Source: SHZI01 sp964417725 (GTDB lineage: Bacteria; Pseudomonadota; Gammaproteobacteria; Steroidobacterales; GCA-2729495). From it: a DNA stretch of 64,000 bases. Shown one piece after another: positions 25,511 through 33,841 of the stretch. Numbering within the stretch: the stretch's first letter is position 1; the number at the start of each line of letters is the position of its first letter. The stretch is from assembly GCA_964417725.1 (NCBI GenBank), contig CAYQIV010000002.1:88803-152802 (forward strand), in the 5' to 3' direction. The notes below the pieces were generated by a model. That model was not told where the DNA came from and did no database searches. It saw nothing but the letters and a program-made list of their open reading frames with translations. The translations under genes were made by a program, and so were the position numbers.

Positions 25511-26899
25511 ATGAACAGATTCGATGCCGGGCGCTCGCCCGGCCTGACGGCAGCCGGGGGGCTGCTGGGTGCAGCAGTCATGTTTTCGGGGGCGGCGCTC
25601 GCCGACGTGCCGACCTTTGCGCGCATCACGGTCGATGCCGCCAAGGATGGTGCGGCATTCGTCGTCGCGGGCAATGTCGCCGACAACCCGCGCCCCGAGA
25701 TCGTGGTCTCGGGTTTTGGTCGCATCACCTTCGGCCCGTCGGGTCCCGTCTACCCGGCGGCCGGGACGGTTTCCCTCTACAAGAACGCCCAGCCCGGCAA
25801 TGCGCCCAACGGCCAGCTCGTCAACTGGATCCGCACCGACATCATCACCACCGACGATGCCATCACCTTCCCGAACCGGCCCCTGCTGGCCGATGTCAAC
25901 GGCGATGGCAAGGCCGACCTCATCCAGCCCGGCGGGTTCTTCTGGGATGCCGCGTTCGGCAACCACCGGGGCTCGCTGACCTGGTGGGAAAATGCCGCCA
26001 ACGGCCAGAACTGGATCCGCCACGACATCATCACCGGCAGCACGGCGGTCTTCCACTCGGTGGTTTTCGATGACTTCGACGGTGACAACATCAACGATAT
26101 CGTCACCGTGTCGGAAATCACCGGGCTGCCGTCGAGCATCACCGACGACGTCATCGAACTGCAACTCCTCAAGGGGAACGGCGATGGCACCTTCCAGGCG
26201 CCGGTCAAGCTCGCCGATGGCGGTGGCAGCCTGATCGAGGCCTACGACGTCAACGACGACGGCCGTCTCGACATCGTTTCGGCGCAGTACTTCGGCCCGG
26301 TCCTCGGTCAGCCCTTCGTGCCACCCTTCGCCCGCGATGCCAGCACGGCCTCCTTCGTCTGGTTCGAGAACAACGGGGGCGGCAGTTTCACGCGCCATGC
26401 GATCGGCACCGCGCAGGGGCCGTCGTTCTCCATCGTCCCGGTGGCGAACCTGCTCGGTGATGGCGTGACGCGCTGGGTCGCCAGCAACCACACCAACACC
26501 AACATCACCTCGCCGCCGTTCTCGATGTACCCCGCGCCGGCAGTCTACGAGTTCACCCCGGGTGCCGATCCCCGTCAGCCGTGGGCCGTGCGCCAGCTGA
26601 GCGCGCCGGGTGATTTCCCGGTGACCGGCGGGCAGGGGCAGGCCGCGCCGGGCGCGGTGGCCGCCGGCGACCTCAATGGCGATGGCCGCATCGATATCGC
26701 CGTGTCGGGTGATGGCTCGCGTGCCGTGTACTGGATGGAGCAGATGGCAGACGGCAGCTTCGTCACCCACCAGTTCCCGGACAGCACGGGCTATGGCCAG
26801 GCCGGTGGCCCGGTGATCCTTGACCTCAACCGCAGTGGTCGCAACGAAGTGATCTTCTCGAGCTTCGACGTCCACTCGATGTCGATCTGGACCCGCTGA
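25511..26899 (+). CDS. Secreted FG-GAP/VCBS repeat protein
   Basis: A 462-residue protein with a signal peptide (cleavage likely after AALA near residue 32). Repeated calcium-loop elements DVNGDGKADL, DFDGDNINDI, DVNDDGRLDI and DLNGDGRIDI mark FG-GAP/VCBS blades, predicting a seven-bladed beta-propeller outside the cytoplasm. AAGGGG (25496-25501) is a clear ribosome binding site. The gene stands alone, followed by an inverted repeat at 26912-26949. Function is unknown; such proteins are often surface binding or calcium-dependent. Confidence 0.85.
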   Translation: MNRFDAGRSPGLTAAGGLLGAAVMFSGAALADVPTFARITVDAAKDGAAFVVAGNVADNPRPEIVVSGFGRITFGPSGPVYPAAGTVSLYKNAQPGNAPNGQLVNWIRTDIITTDDAITFPNRPLLADVNGDGKADLIQPGGFFWDAAFGNHRGSLTWWENAANGQNWIRHDIITGSTAVFHSVVFDDFDGDNINDIVTVSEITGLPSSITDDVIELQLLKGNGDGTFQAPVKLADGGGSLIEAYDVNDDGRLDIVSAQYFGPVLGQPFVPPFARDASTASFVWFENNGGGSFTRHAIGTAQGPSFSIVPVANLLGDGVTRWVASNHTNTNITSPPFSMYPAPAVYEFTPGADPRQPWAVRQLSAPGDFPVTGGQGQAAPGAVAAGDLNGDGRIDIAVSGDGSRAVYWMEQMADGSFVTHQFPDSTGYGQAGGPVILDLNRSGRNEVIFSSFDVHSMSIWTR

Positions 26900-26911
26900 G
26901 CAGCCGGTCCG

Positions 26912-26949
26912 CCCGTCCGGCCCCGTGTATCCCGAGGGGTCGGACGGGT
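26912..26949 (+). terminator. Probable terminator after the FG-GAP gene
   Basis: Arms CCCGTCCGGCCCC and GGGGTCGGACGGG pair with a single G-T wobble across a short loop, followed by a weakly T-rich TCTCTTCGTT. Strong stem, weak U-tract. Confidence 0.55.
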
Positions 26950-27022
26950 CTCTTCGTTCCGGAGGCAGGGCGGTCGTGATCTACCGCCCTGCCCCTGACT
27001 TGTCGTGATGTGTCGGGCGGCC

Positions 27023-27493
27023 TCAGGCCTTTTTTCCCCGGCCTGACCTGCGCCGGTCCCCCTTGCGTTCGTTGCGCCCGCCGCCGCGCGGCCCGAAGCC
27101 GCCGAAGTTGCCCCAGGGGGCGCGCCGGTTCTCGCTGTCGCGCCGGTCGGCGTGGTGGCGGTAGCGGCAGCCACAGCGCTTGCTGTCGCAGCCGGGCAGG
27201 GGCAGGGCGGGTGCGGCGTCCGAAAGGAAGCGCTGCCCGTCCAGCGCCCTGACGGCCTCGCAGGGGTGCAGCCCGGCTTCGATGGTCACGCCGCTGAACG
27301 ACCGTGCCGGTGACGGCGCCGTCGTGCGTGTCGGACGCAGCTCGGCGGGCGCGGCCCGGGCAGCCGTTTCCGCCCCCCCCTCCGGCAGCAGGGCGCCAGT
27401 GCGCAGGCGCAGGAAAACAAGGCCGGTGGCCAGGCCAGCGGCGATGCCGATCAGTACCCAGAAAATGCCGGCCATGGCGGCGTTCCATGCCAA
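27023..27493 (-). CDS. Uncharacterised single-TM protein with cysteine cluster
   Basis: 156 residues. One N-terminal membrane segment (about residues 7-28) is followed by a cytoplasmic or periplasmic region with PCEAVRAL, then GCDSKRCGCRYRHHADRRD, a CxxxxCxC plus His/Arg-rich patch, and a basic glycine-rich tail ending RRSGRGKKA. The cysteine patch followed by RHHADRR looks like a conserved small-protein signature but I cannot name the family. Metal or nucleic-acid binding would be speculation. It may be co-oriented with terC downstream of other minus-strand genes. Confidence 0.6.
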   Translation of the reverse strand: MAWNAAMAGIFWVLIGIAAGLATGLVFLRLRTGALLPEGGAETAARAAPAELRPTRTTAPSPARSFSGVTIEAGLHPCEAVRALDGQRFLSDAAPALPLPGCDSKRCGCRYRHHADRRDSENRRAPWGNFGGFGPRGGGRNERKGDRRRSGRGKKA

Positions 27494-27581
27494 GGGCCCC
27501 CACTATCGCCCCAGGGGGCGGGCTGCGGCCACGTGGCCTGTCACAAATCCGGTTTCACGGAATGGTGGGGTACCGGCGGCC

Positions 27582-28337
27582 TCAGGCGTCGGGGTCGGCC
27601 TTGTAGCGCTCGCGCAGGTCGACGGGTGGCTGTTCGCCCTTGCGCCGCATGCGGATGTTGAGCATTTCGACACCAACCGAGAAGGCCATGGCGAAATAGA
27701 TGTAGGGCCTCGGGATGTGGGTCTCGAAACTGTCGGCGATGAGGGCCACGCCGACCACCAGCAGGAAGGCCAGGGCCAGCATCTTGATCGTCGGGTGGGC
27801 CGAGACGAACTCGCCGATGGGTCGGGCGAAAAGCATCATCAGGCCGACAGAAGTGACGACCGCCGCGACCATGATCGGTACTTCCTTCACCATGCCCACG
27901 GCGGTGATGATCGAATCGAGGGAGAAGACCAGGTCGATGATCACGATCTGGAAGATGATGGCGCCGAAGGTCGCCGCCACGGCCCGCGAGGCGCTGCCTT
28001 CGCTGCCTTCAAGCAGCTGGTTGATCTCCATGGTGCTCTTCCACAGCAGGAAAAGCCCGCCTCCCATGAGGATCAGGTCGCGTGGCGAAATCTGCTGGTC
28101 GAGCACTGTGAACAGCGGTGCGGTGGCACCGACGATCCAGGCCAGCAGCAGCAGCAAGGCGATACGCATGAACATGGCCAGGAACAGGCCGATGCGCCGT
28201 GCCACCTCGCGCCTCGCCTGCGGCAGCTTGTCGACGAGGATCGAGATGAAGATGATGTTGTCGATGCCCAGCACCAGTTCGAGGGTGGTGAGGGTGGCGA
28301 AGGCGATCCAGGCTTCGGGTTGGGTGAGCAGTTCCAT
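27582..28337 (-). CDS. TerC-family integral membrane protein
   Basis: A 251-residue polytopic protein with the TerC hallmarks ELVLGIDNIIFISI in the first helix and DLVFSLDSIITAVGM in the middle; these acidic intramembrane motifs are proposed metal-binding sites. Some TerC-like proteins export manganese or help metalate secreted enzymes; tellurite resistance is only the historical name. It is divergent from ubiX. Confidence 0.93.
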   Translation of the reverse strand: MELLTQPEAWIAFATLTTLELVLGIDNIIFISILVDKLPQARREVARRIGLFLAMFMRIALLLLLAWIVGATAPLFTVLDQQISPRDLILMGGGLFLLWKSTMEINQLLEGSEGSASRAVAATFGAIIFQIVIIDLVFSLDSIITAVGMVKEVPIMVAAVVTSVGLMMLFARPIGEFVSAHPTIKMLALAFLLVVGVALIADSFETHIPRPYIYFAMAFSVGVEMLNIRMRRKGEQPPVDLRERYKADPDA

Positions 28338-28456
28338 GGTCGCGGGGAGGGTTCGGGGCGCAGAAGATTATCATGCAGCCGCACGCTGCTGCAGTGGTGG
28401 CCGGCGCCGTTCCGCGGATATGATGGCCGCCATCGACGGCCAGCACGGGACACGCC

Positions 28457-29065
28457 ATGCGCCTCATCGTTGCCATCACCGGCGCCAGCGGCGCGATCTA
28501 CGGCATTCGTCTGCTCGAGGCCCTGCGCGAGGCCCGCAATCTGGAAACCCACCTCGTGCTCAGCAATGGCGGCAAGCTCAACATCGCCATCGAGACGGAC
28601 TGGTCGGTGGGCCAGGTCGAGGCGCTGGCCGATGAGGTCCACAGCGACCAGAACCTCGCGGCGACCATCGCCAGCGGTTCGTTCCGTACCGCCGGCATGA
28701 TCGTCGCGCCGTGCTCGATGAAGACCCTGTCGGGGGTCGTCAACTCCTACGCTGACAACCTCGTCGTGCGAGCCGCCGATGTCGCCCTCAAGGAGGGCCG
28801 GCGCCTGGTGCTCATGCCGCGCGAGACCCCGCTGCATGCCGGCCACTGCCGGCTGCTGCTGCAGGCAGCCGAGATGGGGGCGATCATCGCGCCACCGGTG
28901 CCGGCGTTCTACAACGACCCGCAGACGCTGGATGACGTCATCAACCACAGCGTGGGCCGCGTGCTCGACCTCTTCGATATCGAGAGCGGCCTGGTACAGC
29001 GCTGGGCCGGTGCGCGCCGGCGCGTGCGGCGCAAGGCGCCGGGCGGGCGGGCGGGGAAGCGGTGA
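28457..29065 (+). CDS. ubiX: UbiX flavin prenyltransferase
   Basis: A 202-residue enzyme making prenylated FMN from FMN and dimethylallyl phosphate, the cofactor of UbiD decarboxylases. The N-terminus AITGASGAIYGIRLLEAL carries the flavin-binding GASG motif; ASGSFRTAGMIVAPCSMKTL and LMPRETPLHAGH are the other conserved blocks. The C-terminal end is a basic low-complexity tail. Its stop overlaps the next gene (GTGA). The UbiD-family gene 1.4 kb downstream is the likely customer. Confidence 0.96.
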   Translation: MRLIVAITGASGAIYGIRLLEALREARNLETHLVLSNGGKLNIAIETDWSVGQVEALADEVHSDQNLAATIASGSFRTAGMIVAPCSMKTLSGVVNSYADNLVVRAADVALKEGRRLVLMPRETPLHAGHCRLLLQAAEMGAIIAPPVPAFYNDPQTLDDVINHSVGRVLDLFDIESGLVQRWAGARRRVRRKAPGGRAGKR

Positions 29066-29553
29066 GCGACGCGCTGCACGGCCGCATCGCCGCGGTGCTC
29101 GCCACATGGAAGACCATGACCCTGGCGACCAGCGACGAGACCGGACGGCCGTGGGCCGCCACGGTGTTCTATGCCAGCGACGCGGACCTCAACCTCTACT
29201 TCGTCAGCGATGAAAAAACCCGCCATGGCCGCGACCTGTGCCGCACGCAACGGGTGGCGGCGGCGATCAACGCCGACGCCGCGACCTGGGATGAAGTGAT
29301 CGGCGTGCAGCTCGAGGGCGAGGCCCGGGTGCTGGACGGTGCGCCGCGCGAGGCGGCGCTGTCGCTCTACCTCGACAAGTTCCCTGCCGTGCGGCGCCTG
29401 TTCGACGCGCCTCGCGGGCTCAGCGAGCGGCTCATCGCCGCGCGCCTGCGCAGTACCTCGTTCTGGTGTCTGGTGCCGCAGCGCATCCGCCTGGTCGACA
29501 ACCGCGAGGGCTTCGGCTGGAAGCGCGAACTCGTCCTGCCGCCGGCTCAGTAA
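29062..29553 (+). CDS. PNPOx-fold (flavin/F420-type split-barrel) protein
   Basis: A 163-residue protein with the split-barrel pattern MTLATSDETGRPWAATVFYAS and LNLYFVSDEKTRHGRDL, like the pyridoxamine-5'-phosphate-oxidase superfamily (YhbP-type). GTG start overlapping the ubiX stop. Substrate unknown; FMN binding is probable from family membership. Its 3' end overlaps the convergent SDR gene by 7 bp. Confidence 0.82.
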   Translation: MSDALHGRIAAVLATWKTMTLATSDETGRPWAATVFYASDADLNLYFVSDEKTRHGRDLCRTQRVAAAINADAATWDEVIGVQLEGEARVLDGAPREAALSLYLDKFPAVRRLFDAPRGLSERLIAARLRSTSFWCLVPQRIRLVDNREGFGWKRELVLPPAQ

Positions 29554-30347
29554 TCGTCGCCGCTGGCGTAGGGCGGCAGCTGGCCGATGTGGATCCCTGA
29601 ATCCACGATCAGCGTTTCGCCGGTGACCAGACGCGCACCCTCGAGGAACCAGACCAGCACCTCGGCGATGTCCTCGGCGGTGGCGACCTGCCTGAGCGGC
29701 AGCTGCTCACTCATCGAACGGACCATGGCCTCGTACTGGTCGTCGCCCATGCCGCCTTTCAGCCAGCGTGTCTGGATCATGCCGGGCACCACCGCGTTGA
29801 TGCGGATCTCCGGCGCCAGTACGTGGGCCAGCGACTTGGTCATCATGTTGAGCGCGGCCTTGGAGATCGCGTAGGGGATCGACGAGCCGATGCCCGTCAC
29901 GCCGCCGATGGAGGAGTCGTTGACGATGGCGCCGTGGCCCTGCTTTTTCATGTATGGCGTCACGGCGCGCACCATCTGATAGGCGCCGACGACGTTTACC
30001 GCGTAGATGTCGAGGAAATCCTGCTTGGAGACGCCCTCGAGGTTCGGGTAGGGGTTGAAGCGCGTGCGTGCCGCGTTGTTGACCAGGTAATCGATGCGGC
30101 TCCAGCGATCGGCGGCGGCTTTGGCCATCGCCCGGCAGGCCTCATCGTCGGCGACATCGGCCTGGAACACCAGGGTGTCGGCGCCTGCGGCACGGCAGGC
30201 TGCCGCCGTTTCCTCGGCCTCGGCGGCGCTGCGCGTGTAGTTGACGACGACGTTGCAGCCCTTGCGGGCCAGCAGCAGGGCAGTGGCGGCGCCGACGCCG
30301 GTGGCGGATCCGGTGATGATGGCGACTTTGCGTTCGGACGGGGGCAT
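29547..30347 (-). CDS. Short-chain dehydrogenase/reductase
   Basis: A 266-residue classical SDR: the NAD(P)-binding TGSATGVG near residue 12, NNAA, the catalytic serine in NDSSIGG, and YAISK with the catalytic Tyr and Lys near residue 160. The C-terminal QLPPYASGDDY tail is unusual. The neighbouring ubiX and ubiD genes hint at aromatic or cyclic ketone/alcohol chemistry, but the substrate cannot be predicted. It is divergent from ubiD across a 136-bp gap. Confidence 0.88.
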   Translation of the reverse strand: MPPSERKVAIITGSATGVGAATALLLARKGCNVVVNYTRSAAEAEETAAACRAAGADTLVFQADVADDEACRAMAKAAADRWSRIDYLVNNAARTRFNPYPNLEGVSKQDFLDIYAVNVVGAYQMVRAVTPYMKKQGHGAIVNDSSIGGVTGIGSSIPYAISKAALNMMTKSLAHVLAPEIRINAVVPGMIQTRWLKGGMGDDQYEAMVRSMSEQLPLRQVATAEDIAEVLVWFLEGARLVTGETLIVDSGIHIGQLPPYASGDDY

Positions 30348-30483
30348 GGCTGTTTACTCCGCGGGGCGCTTTCGGAAGAGCCGCGATGGTAGCAGAGGGG
30401 CGCTGCCCCACGGCAGTCATGCTAAGGTGGCGCCGGGCTGCCGCCGCGGCCCGCCAACCACCACTTTCGATGGAGCACGGCTC

Positions 30484-31983
30484 ATGGCGTTCAGGGATAT
30501 GCGCGCGTTTCTCGCCAGACTGGAGGAGATGGGGCAGCTGAAACGGGTCGACGTGCCCGTCGATGTGGCTTACGGCACCACCGAGCTGCAGGCGTTGATG
30601 CGCCACCTGGCCCAGACCAATGGCCCGGGCCTGATCCTCGACAACCTCGTGGGCTACAACACGCCTGGCATCCCCCTGGTTTTCAACCCTTTCGGTACCC
30701 GCGAGCGAACCGGGCTGACCATCGGCACGCGTGATCCCGTCGAGGCCAAGCTCCGGCACAGCGAGGTGCTCGCCGACCGCAGCCTGTGGCACCAGCCGGT
30801 GACGGTCGAGCGTGCGGCGGCGCCGTGCAAGGACGTCGTGATCCGGCGCGAGGACATCTCGCTGGACAGGCAACTGCCCCATGTCTGGCTGGGCAAGGAA
30901 GGCGCTTCCTACATCTGCGGCGGTGTCGTCGTCACCCGCGACCCCGAGACCGGCGAGCGCAACGTCGGCTGGTACCGGCTGACCCAGCTGTGGAACTGCC
31001 AGCACCCCCATGGCGGCAGCTACAGTGAGGAGGAGCAGAAGCGCCAGCTGTCGATCTTCGCCTTCTGGAATCCGCCGATGAGCCATATCGGCCTGCACCT
31101 GGCCAAGGCCCAGCGCATGGGCAAGCCGCTCGAGATCGCAGTGGCCGTGCTCTGCGACCCGGCCGTCCACATGGCGGCGGCGACCGGCGTGCCCTTTGGC
31201 CTCGATGAGTTCGCCTATGCCGGTGGGCTGCGCGGCGCACCGGTGGAACTGGTCAAGTGCGAGAGCGTCGACCTCGAGGTGCCGGCCACGGCCGAGTGGG
31301 TCATCGAAGGCGTGTTCCAGCCCGACGTGCCGCAGACGACCATCGGCTGGCACTCCAATTCGGTGGGCTACTACGACAAGCACCAGGTGTTCCCGCTGTT
31401 CGACGTCACCTGCATCACCCACCGCAAGGACCCGCTGTGGTACGCGACCATCGAGATGATGCCGCCCTTCGACCACAACTGGCTGGGCCTGATCCCCATC
31501 GAAGGCGAGATCCTCTCCGACCTGCGGCGCAAGATTCCCGAGGTCAAGGATGCCGTGGTCACGCCCAACATGACCTACATCATCCAGCTCAATGTCGACG
31601 GCATCGCCAAGCCGCACCCCGAGTTCGGCAAGTACGTGTTGCACGCCCTGTGGGGCGCAGCCGGTCGCTGGCCGCGCACCGCCAAGATGGCCGTGGTGGT
31701 CGGGCCGGACGTCGACCCCTACGACATCAGCGCGGTGGAGTGGGCCATCCAGACGCGGGTCCAGCCCTACAGCGACATCATCATCAACCGTGCCGGCCAG
31801 GCCTTTGTCCTCGATCCTTCGGCACCCAAGGGGCCGCAGGGCTTCCCGACCTCGGGCGAGCAGATGGGCATCGATGCGACGATCAAGGTCCCCGAGCGCT
31901 TCAGCGAGTACGCCGACGTCAGCCAGGCCGATCCGGCCGACGTGGTGCGCATCGCCGAACGGCTGCGCGGGGTACTCGGCTGA
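30484..31983 (+). CDS. UbiD-family (prenylated-FMN) decarboxylase
   Basis: 499 residues, close to the usual UbiD length. Family blocks include GASYICGGVVVTRDPETG, the prFMN/metal-site segment HPHGGSYS, and FAYAGGLRGAPVELVKCESV with the acidic residues expected in the active site. It is unlikely to be the ubiquinone enzyme: it leads a transcription unit of a LeuC/LeuD-type hydratase and a lyase, so a decarboxylase (or carboxylase) of a ring or unsaturated acid is more likely. UbiX to make its cofactor is encoded 1.4 kb upstream. ATG 30484 is chosen; leuC-like starts 19 bp after its stop. Confidence 0.9.
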   Translation: MAFRDMRAFLARLEEMGQLKRVDVPVDVAYGTTELQALMRHLAQTNGPGLILDNLVGYNTPGIPLVFNPFGTRERTGLTIGTRDPVEAKLRHSEVLADRSLWHQPVTVERAAAPCKDVVIRREDISLDRQLPHVWLGKEGASYICGGVVVTRDPETGERNVGWYRLTQLWNCQHPHGGSYSEEEQKRQLSIFAFWNPPMSHIGLHLAKAQRMGKPLEIAVAVLCDPAVHMAAATGVPFGLDEFAYAGGLRGAPVELVKCESVDLEVPATAEWVIEGVFQPDVPQTTIGWHSNSVGYYDKHQVFPLFDVTCITHRKDPLWYATIEMMPPFDHNWLGLIPIEGEILSDLRRKIPEVKDAVVTPNMTYIIQLNVDGIAKPHPEFGKYVLHALWGAAGRWPRTAKMAVVVGPDVDPYDISAVEWAIQTRVQPYSDIIINRAGQAFVLDPSAPKGPQGFPTSGEQMGIDATIKVPERFSEYADVSQADPADVVRIAERLRGVLG

Positions 31984-32002
31984 GCCGGCCCCGGCCTGCC
32001 CG

Positions 32003-33268
32003 ATGGGCCAGACGCTGACGCAGAAGATCCTCGCCCGGGCCGCCGGGCGCGAGGCGGTCGTGCCCGGCGAGATCCTCACCTGCCGGGTCGACCTCGCGCT
32101 GCTCCTCGACTCCGGCGGGCCGCGGCGGATCTGGCCACGGCTGAAGGAGCTGGGCGTCGGCGTCTGGGACGCGGATCGCATCGTCCTCGTCACCGACCAC
32201 TTCACGCCGGCGGTCGATGCCGGCTCGGCGGAGATCCTGCGCCTGACGCGTGATTTCGCCGCCCACTTCGGCATCCGGCACTTCTACGACATGCGTGGCA
32301 TCGGTCATGTGCTGCTCGCCGAGGAAGGCCTGTTGCAGCCCGGCATGTTCGCCTGCGGCGGCGATTCGCACTCGAGCATGGGCGGGGCCTTCGGCTGTTT
32401 CATGGCCGGTTTCGGCGCCATCGAGATGACCGGCGTGGTGGTCACCGGCGAGATCTGGATCGAGGTCCCGGAAACCGTGCGCGTGCACTGGTCGGGCCAG
32501 TTTCCGCGCGGCGTCACCGCCAAGGACGTGATGCTCTTCCTGTGCCACACGCTGGGCATGGAGAACGGCGGGCGGGTCATCGAGTTCGGGGGCAGCACGG
32601 TGCGTGCCCTGCCGATGTCGGAGCGCATGGTGCTGACCAACATGGCCGCCGAACTCGGTGCCGAGACGGGGATCATCGAGGCCGATGAGATCACGCTCGC
32701 CGCGCTTGCCGCCGCCGGGCGCGACATGCCCGCCGATGTGCGGCGCTGGCGCGGCGATGCCGACGCCGCCTGCCTCGCCACCCATGAGTTCGATGCCGCC
32801 GCGCTTGAGCCGTGGGTCGCGGCGCCGCATTCACCGGCCAATGCCGCGCCCATCAGCGCCCATGCCGGGGTGGCGATCGACCAGGCCTACATCGGCGCCT
32901 GCGTCGGTGCGCGCCTCGATGACCTGCAGCGTGTCGCGGAGGTCCTCCGCGGGCGGCGCGTGGCGCCGGGGGTGCGCCTGCTGGTCGCACCGGCCTCGGC
33001 GCGCATCATGGCGGCCGCCGCGGCCGATGGCACGCTGGCGACGATCACTGCTGCCGGTGGCATCCTGCTGCCGACCGGTTGTGGGGCCTGTGCCGCCCTC
33101 GGCGCCGGGGTGCTCGCCGAAGACGAGGTCTGCATTTCCTCGACCAACCGCAATTTCCGCGGGCGCATGGGCGCCAACTCCGCGCAGGTCTACCTCGGCT
33201 CACCCTATGCGGTGGCCGCGGCCGCCGTGGCCGGGCGCATCACCGATCCGCGCGAGCTCCTCGCGTGA
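32003..33268 (+). CDS. LeuC/aconitase-family hydratase, large subunit
   Basis: 421 residues, LeuC/HacA-like. It begins MGQTLTQKILARAAG and has DHFTPAVD, CGGDSHSSMGGAFG (substrate/Fe-S region) and the cluster cysteines in GACVGAR and TGCGACAALGAG. This family hydrates or isomerises hydroxy-acids such as isopropylmalate, homocitrate or dimethylmaleate. No leuA or leuB is nearby, so leucine synthesis is not supported; a 2,3-dimethylmaleate-hydratase-like role is possible given the adjacent lyase. The stop overlaps the small-subunit GTG start. Confidence 0.88.
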   Translation: MGQTLTQKILARAAGREAVVPGEILTCRVDLALLLDSGGPRRIWPRLKELGVGVWDADRIVLVTDHFTPAVDAGSAEILRLTRDFAAHFGIRHFYDMRGIGHVLLAEEGLLQPGMFACGGDSHSSMGGAFGCFMAGFGAIEMTGVVVTGEIWIEVPETVRVHWSGQFPRGVTAKDVMLFLCHTLGMENGGRVIEFGGSTVRALPMSERMVLTNMAAELGAETGIIEADEITLAALAAAGRDMPADVRRWRGDADAACLATHEFDAAALEPWVAAPHSPANAAPISAHAGVAIDQAYIGACVGARLDDLQRVAEVLRGRRVAPGVRLLVAPASARIMAAAAADGTLATITAAGGILLPTGCGACAALGAGVLAEDEVCISSTNRNFRGRMGANSAQVYLGSPYAVAAAAVAGRITDPRELLA

Positions 33269-33786
33269 GCGGCACGACGGCGGCGGGCGCGCTGGTCATC
33301 GACGGGCGGGTCTGGCGCTTCGGCGATGGCATCGACACCGACGTCATGGCCCCGGGGCTGTGGTTCAAGTCACCGATCGAGGAGATGGCGCGCCACTGCA
33401 TGGAAGCGGTCGATCCGGCCTTTGCCCGCGAGGTCCGGCCGGGGGACATCATCGTCGCCGGGCGCAATTTTGGCGTCGGCTCGGCCCGCGAACAGGCGGC
33501 GATGGCCCTGCGCCAGCTCGGCGTCGGCGCGGTGCTGGCCGTGTCCTTCGGCCGGATCTTCTACCGCAATGCGCTCAATTTCGGCCTGCCGGCGCTGCGT
33601 TTTCCCGCGGCCGCCGAGCTGGCCGGTGGCGAACACCTGCGCGTCGACCCGCTCGCCGGGCACGTCGATGAGCCGGGCACCGGGCGCCACTGGCCGGTGG
33701 CGCCCATCCCCGCGCACTTGATGGCGATGGTCGAGGCCGGCGGGCTGATGCCCTGGCTGCACCAGCGCCTTGCGTCGCCGCCGTAG
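33265..33786 (+). CDS. LeuD/aconitase-family hydratase, small subunit
   Basis: 173 residues, the swivelling domain of a two-subunit aconitase-type enzyme: GDGIDTDVMAPG near the N-terminus and FGVGSAREQAA, the substrate-binding loop equivalent of LeuD's GSSREHA, followed by SFGRIFYRNALNFGLP. GTG start overlapping the large-subunit stop (GTGA), so the subunits are coupled. Used together with the preceding gene; a lyase gene follows 55 bp later. Confidence 0.88.
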   Translation: MSGTTAAGALVIDGRVWRFGDGIDTDVMAPGLWFKSPIEEMARHCMEAVDPAFAREVRPGDIIVAGRNFGVGSAREQAAMALRQLGVGAVLAVSFGRIFYRNALNFGLPALRFPAAAELAGGEHLRVDPLAGHVDEPGTGRHWPVAPIPAHLMAMVEAGGLMPWLHQRLASPP

Positions 33787-33841
33787 CACCGGCGGCCTCT
33801 GGTACCCGCCCGCGCTTGTTGGCATCCTTTGTCCTTTTCCG

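Noticed and set aside
30484..31983. Ubiquinone-pathway UbiD
   Set aside because: Same superfamily, but it leads an operon with hydratase and lyase genes rather than quinone genes; a different substrate is more likely.
32003..33786. Leucine biosynthesis isopropylmalate isomerase
   Set aside because: The fold fits, but there are no leuA/leuB neighbours and the context is UbiD plus an ICL-family lyase; family-level call kept only.
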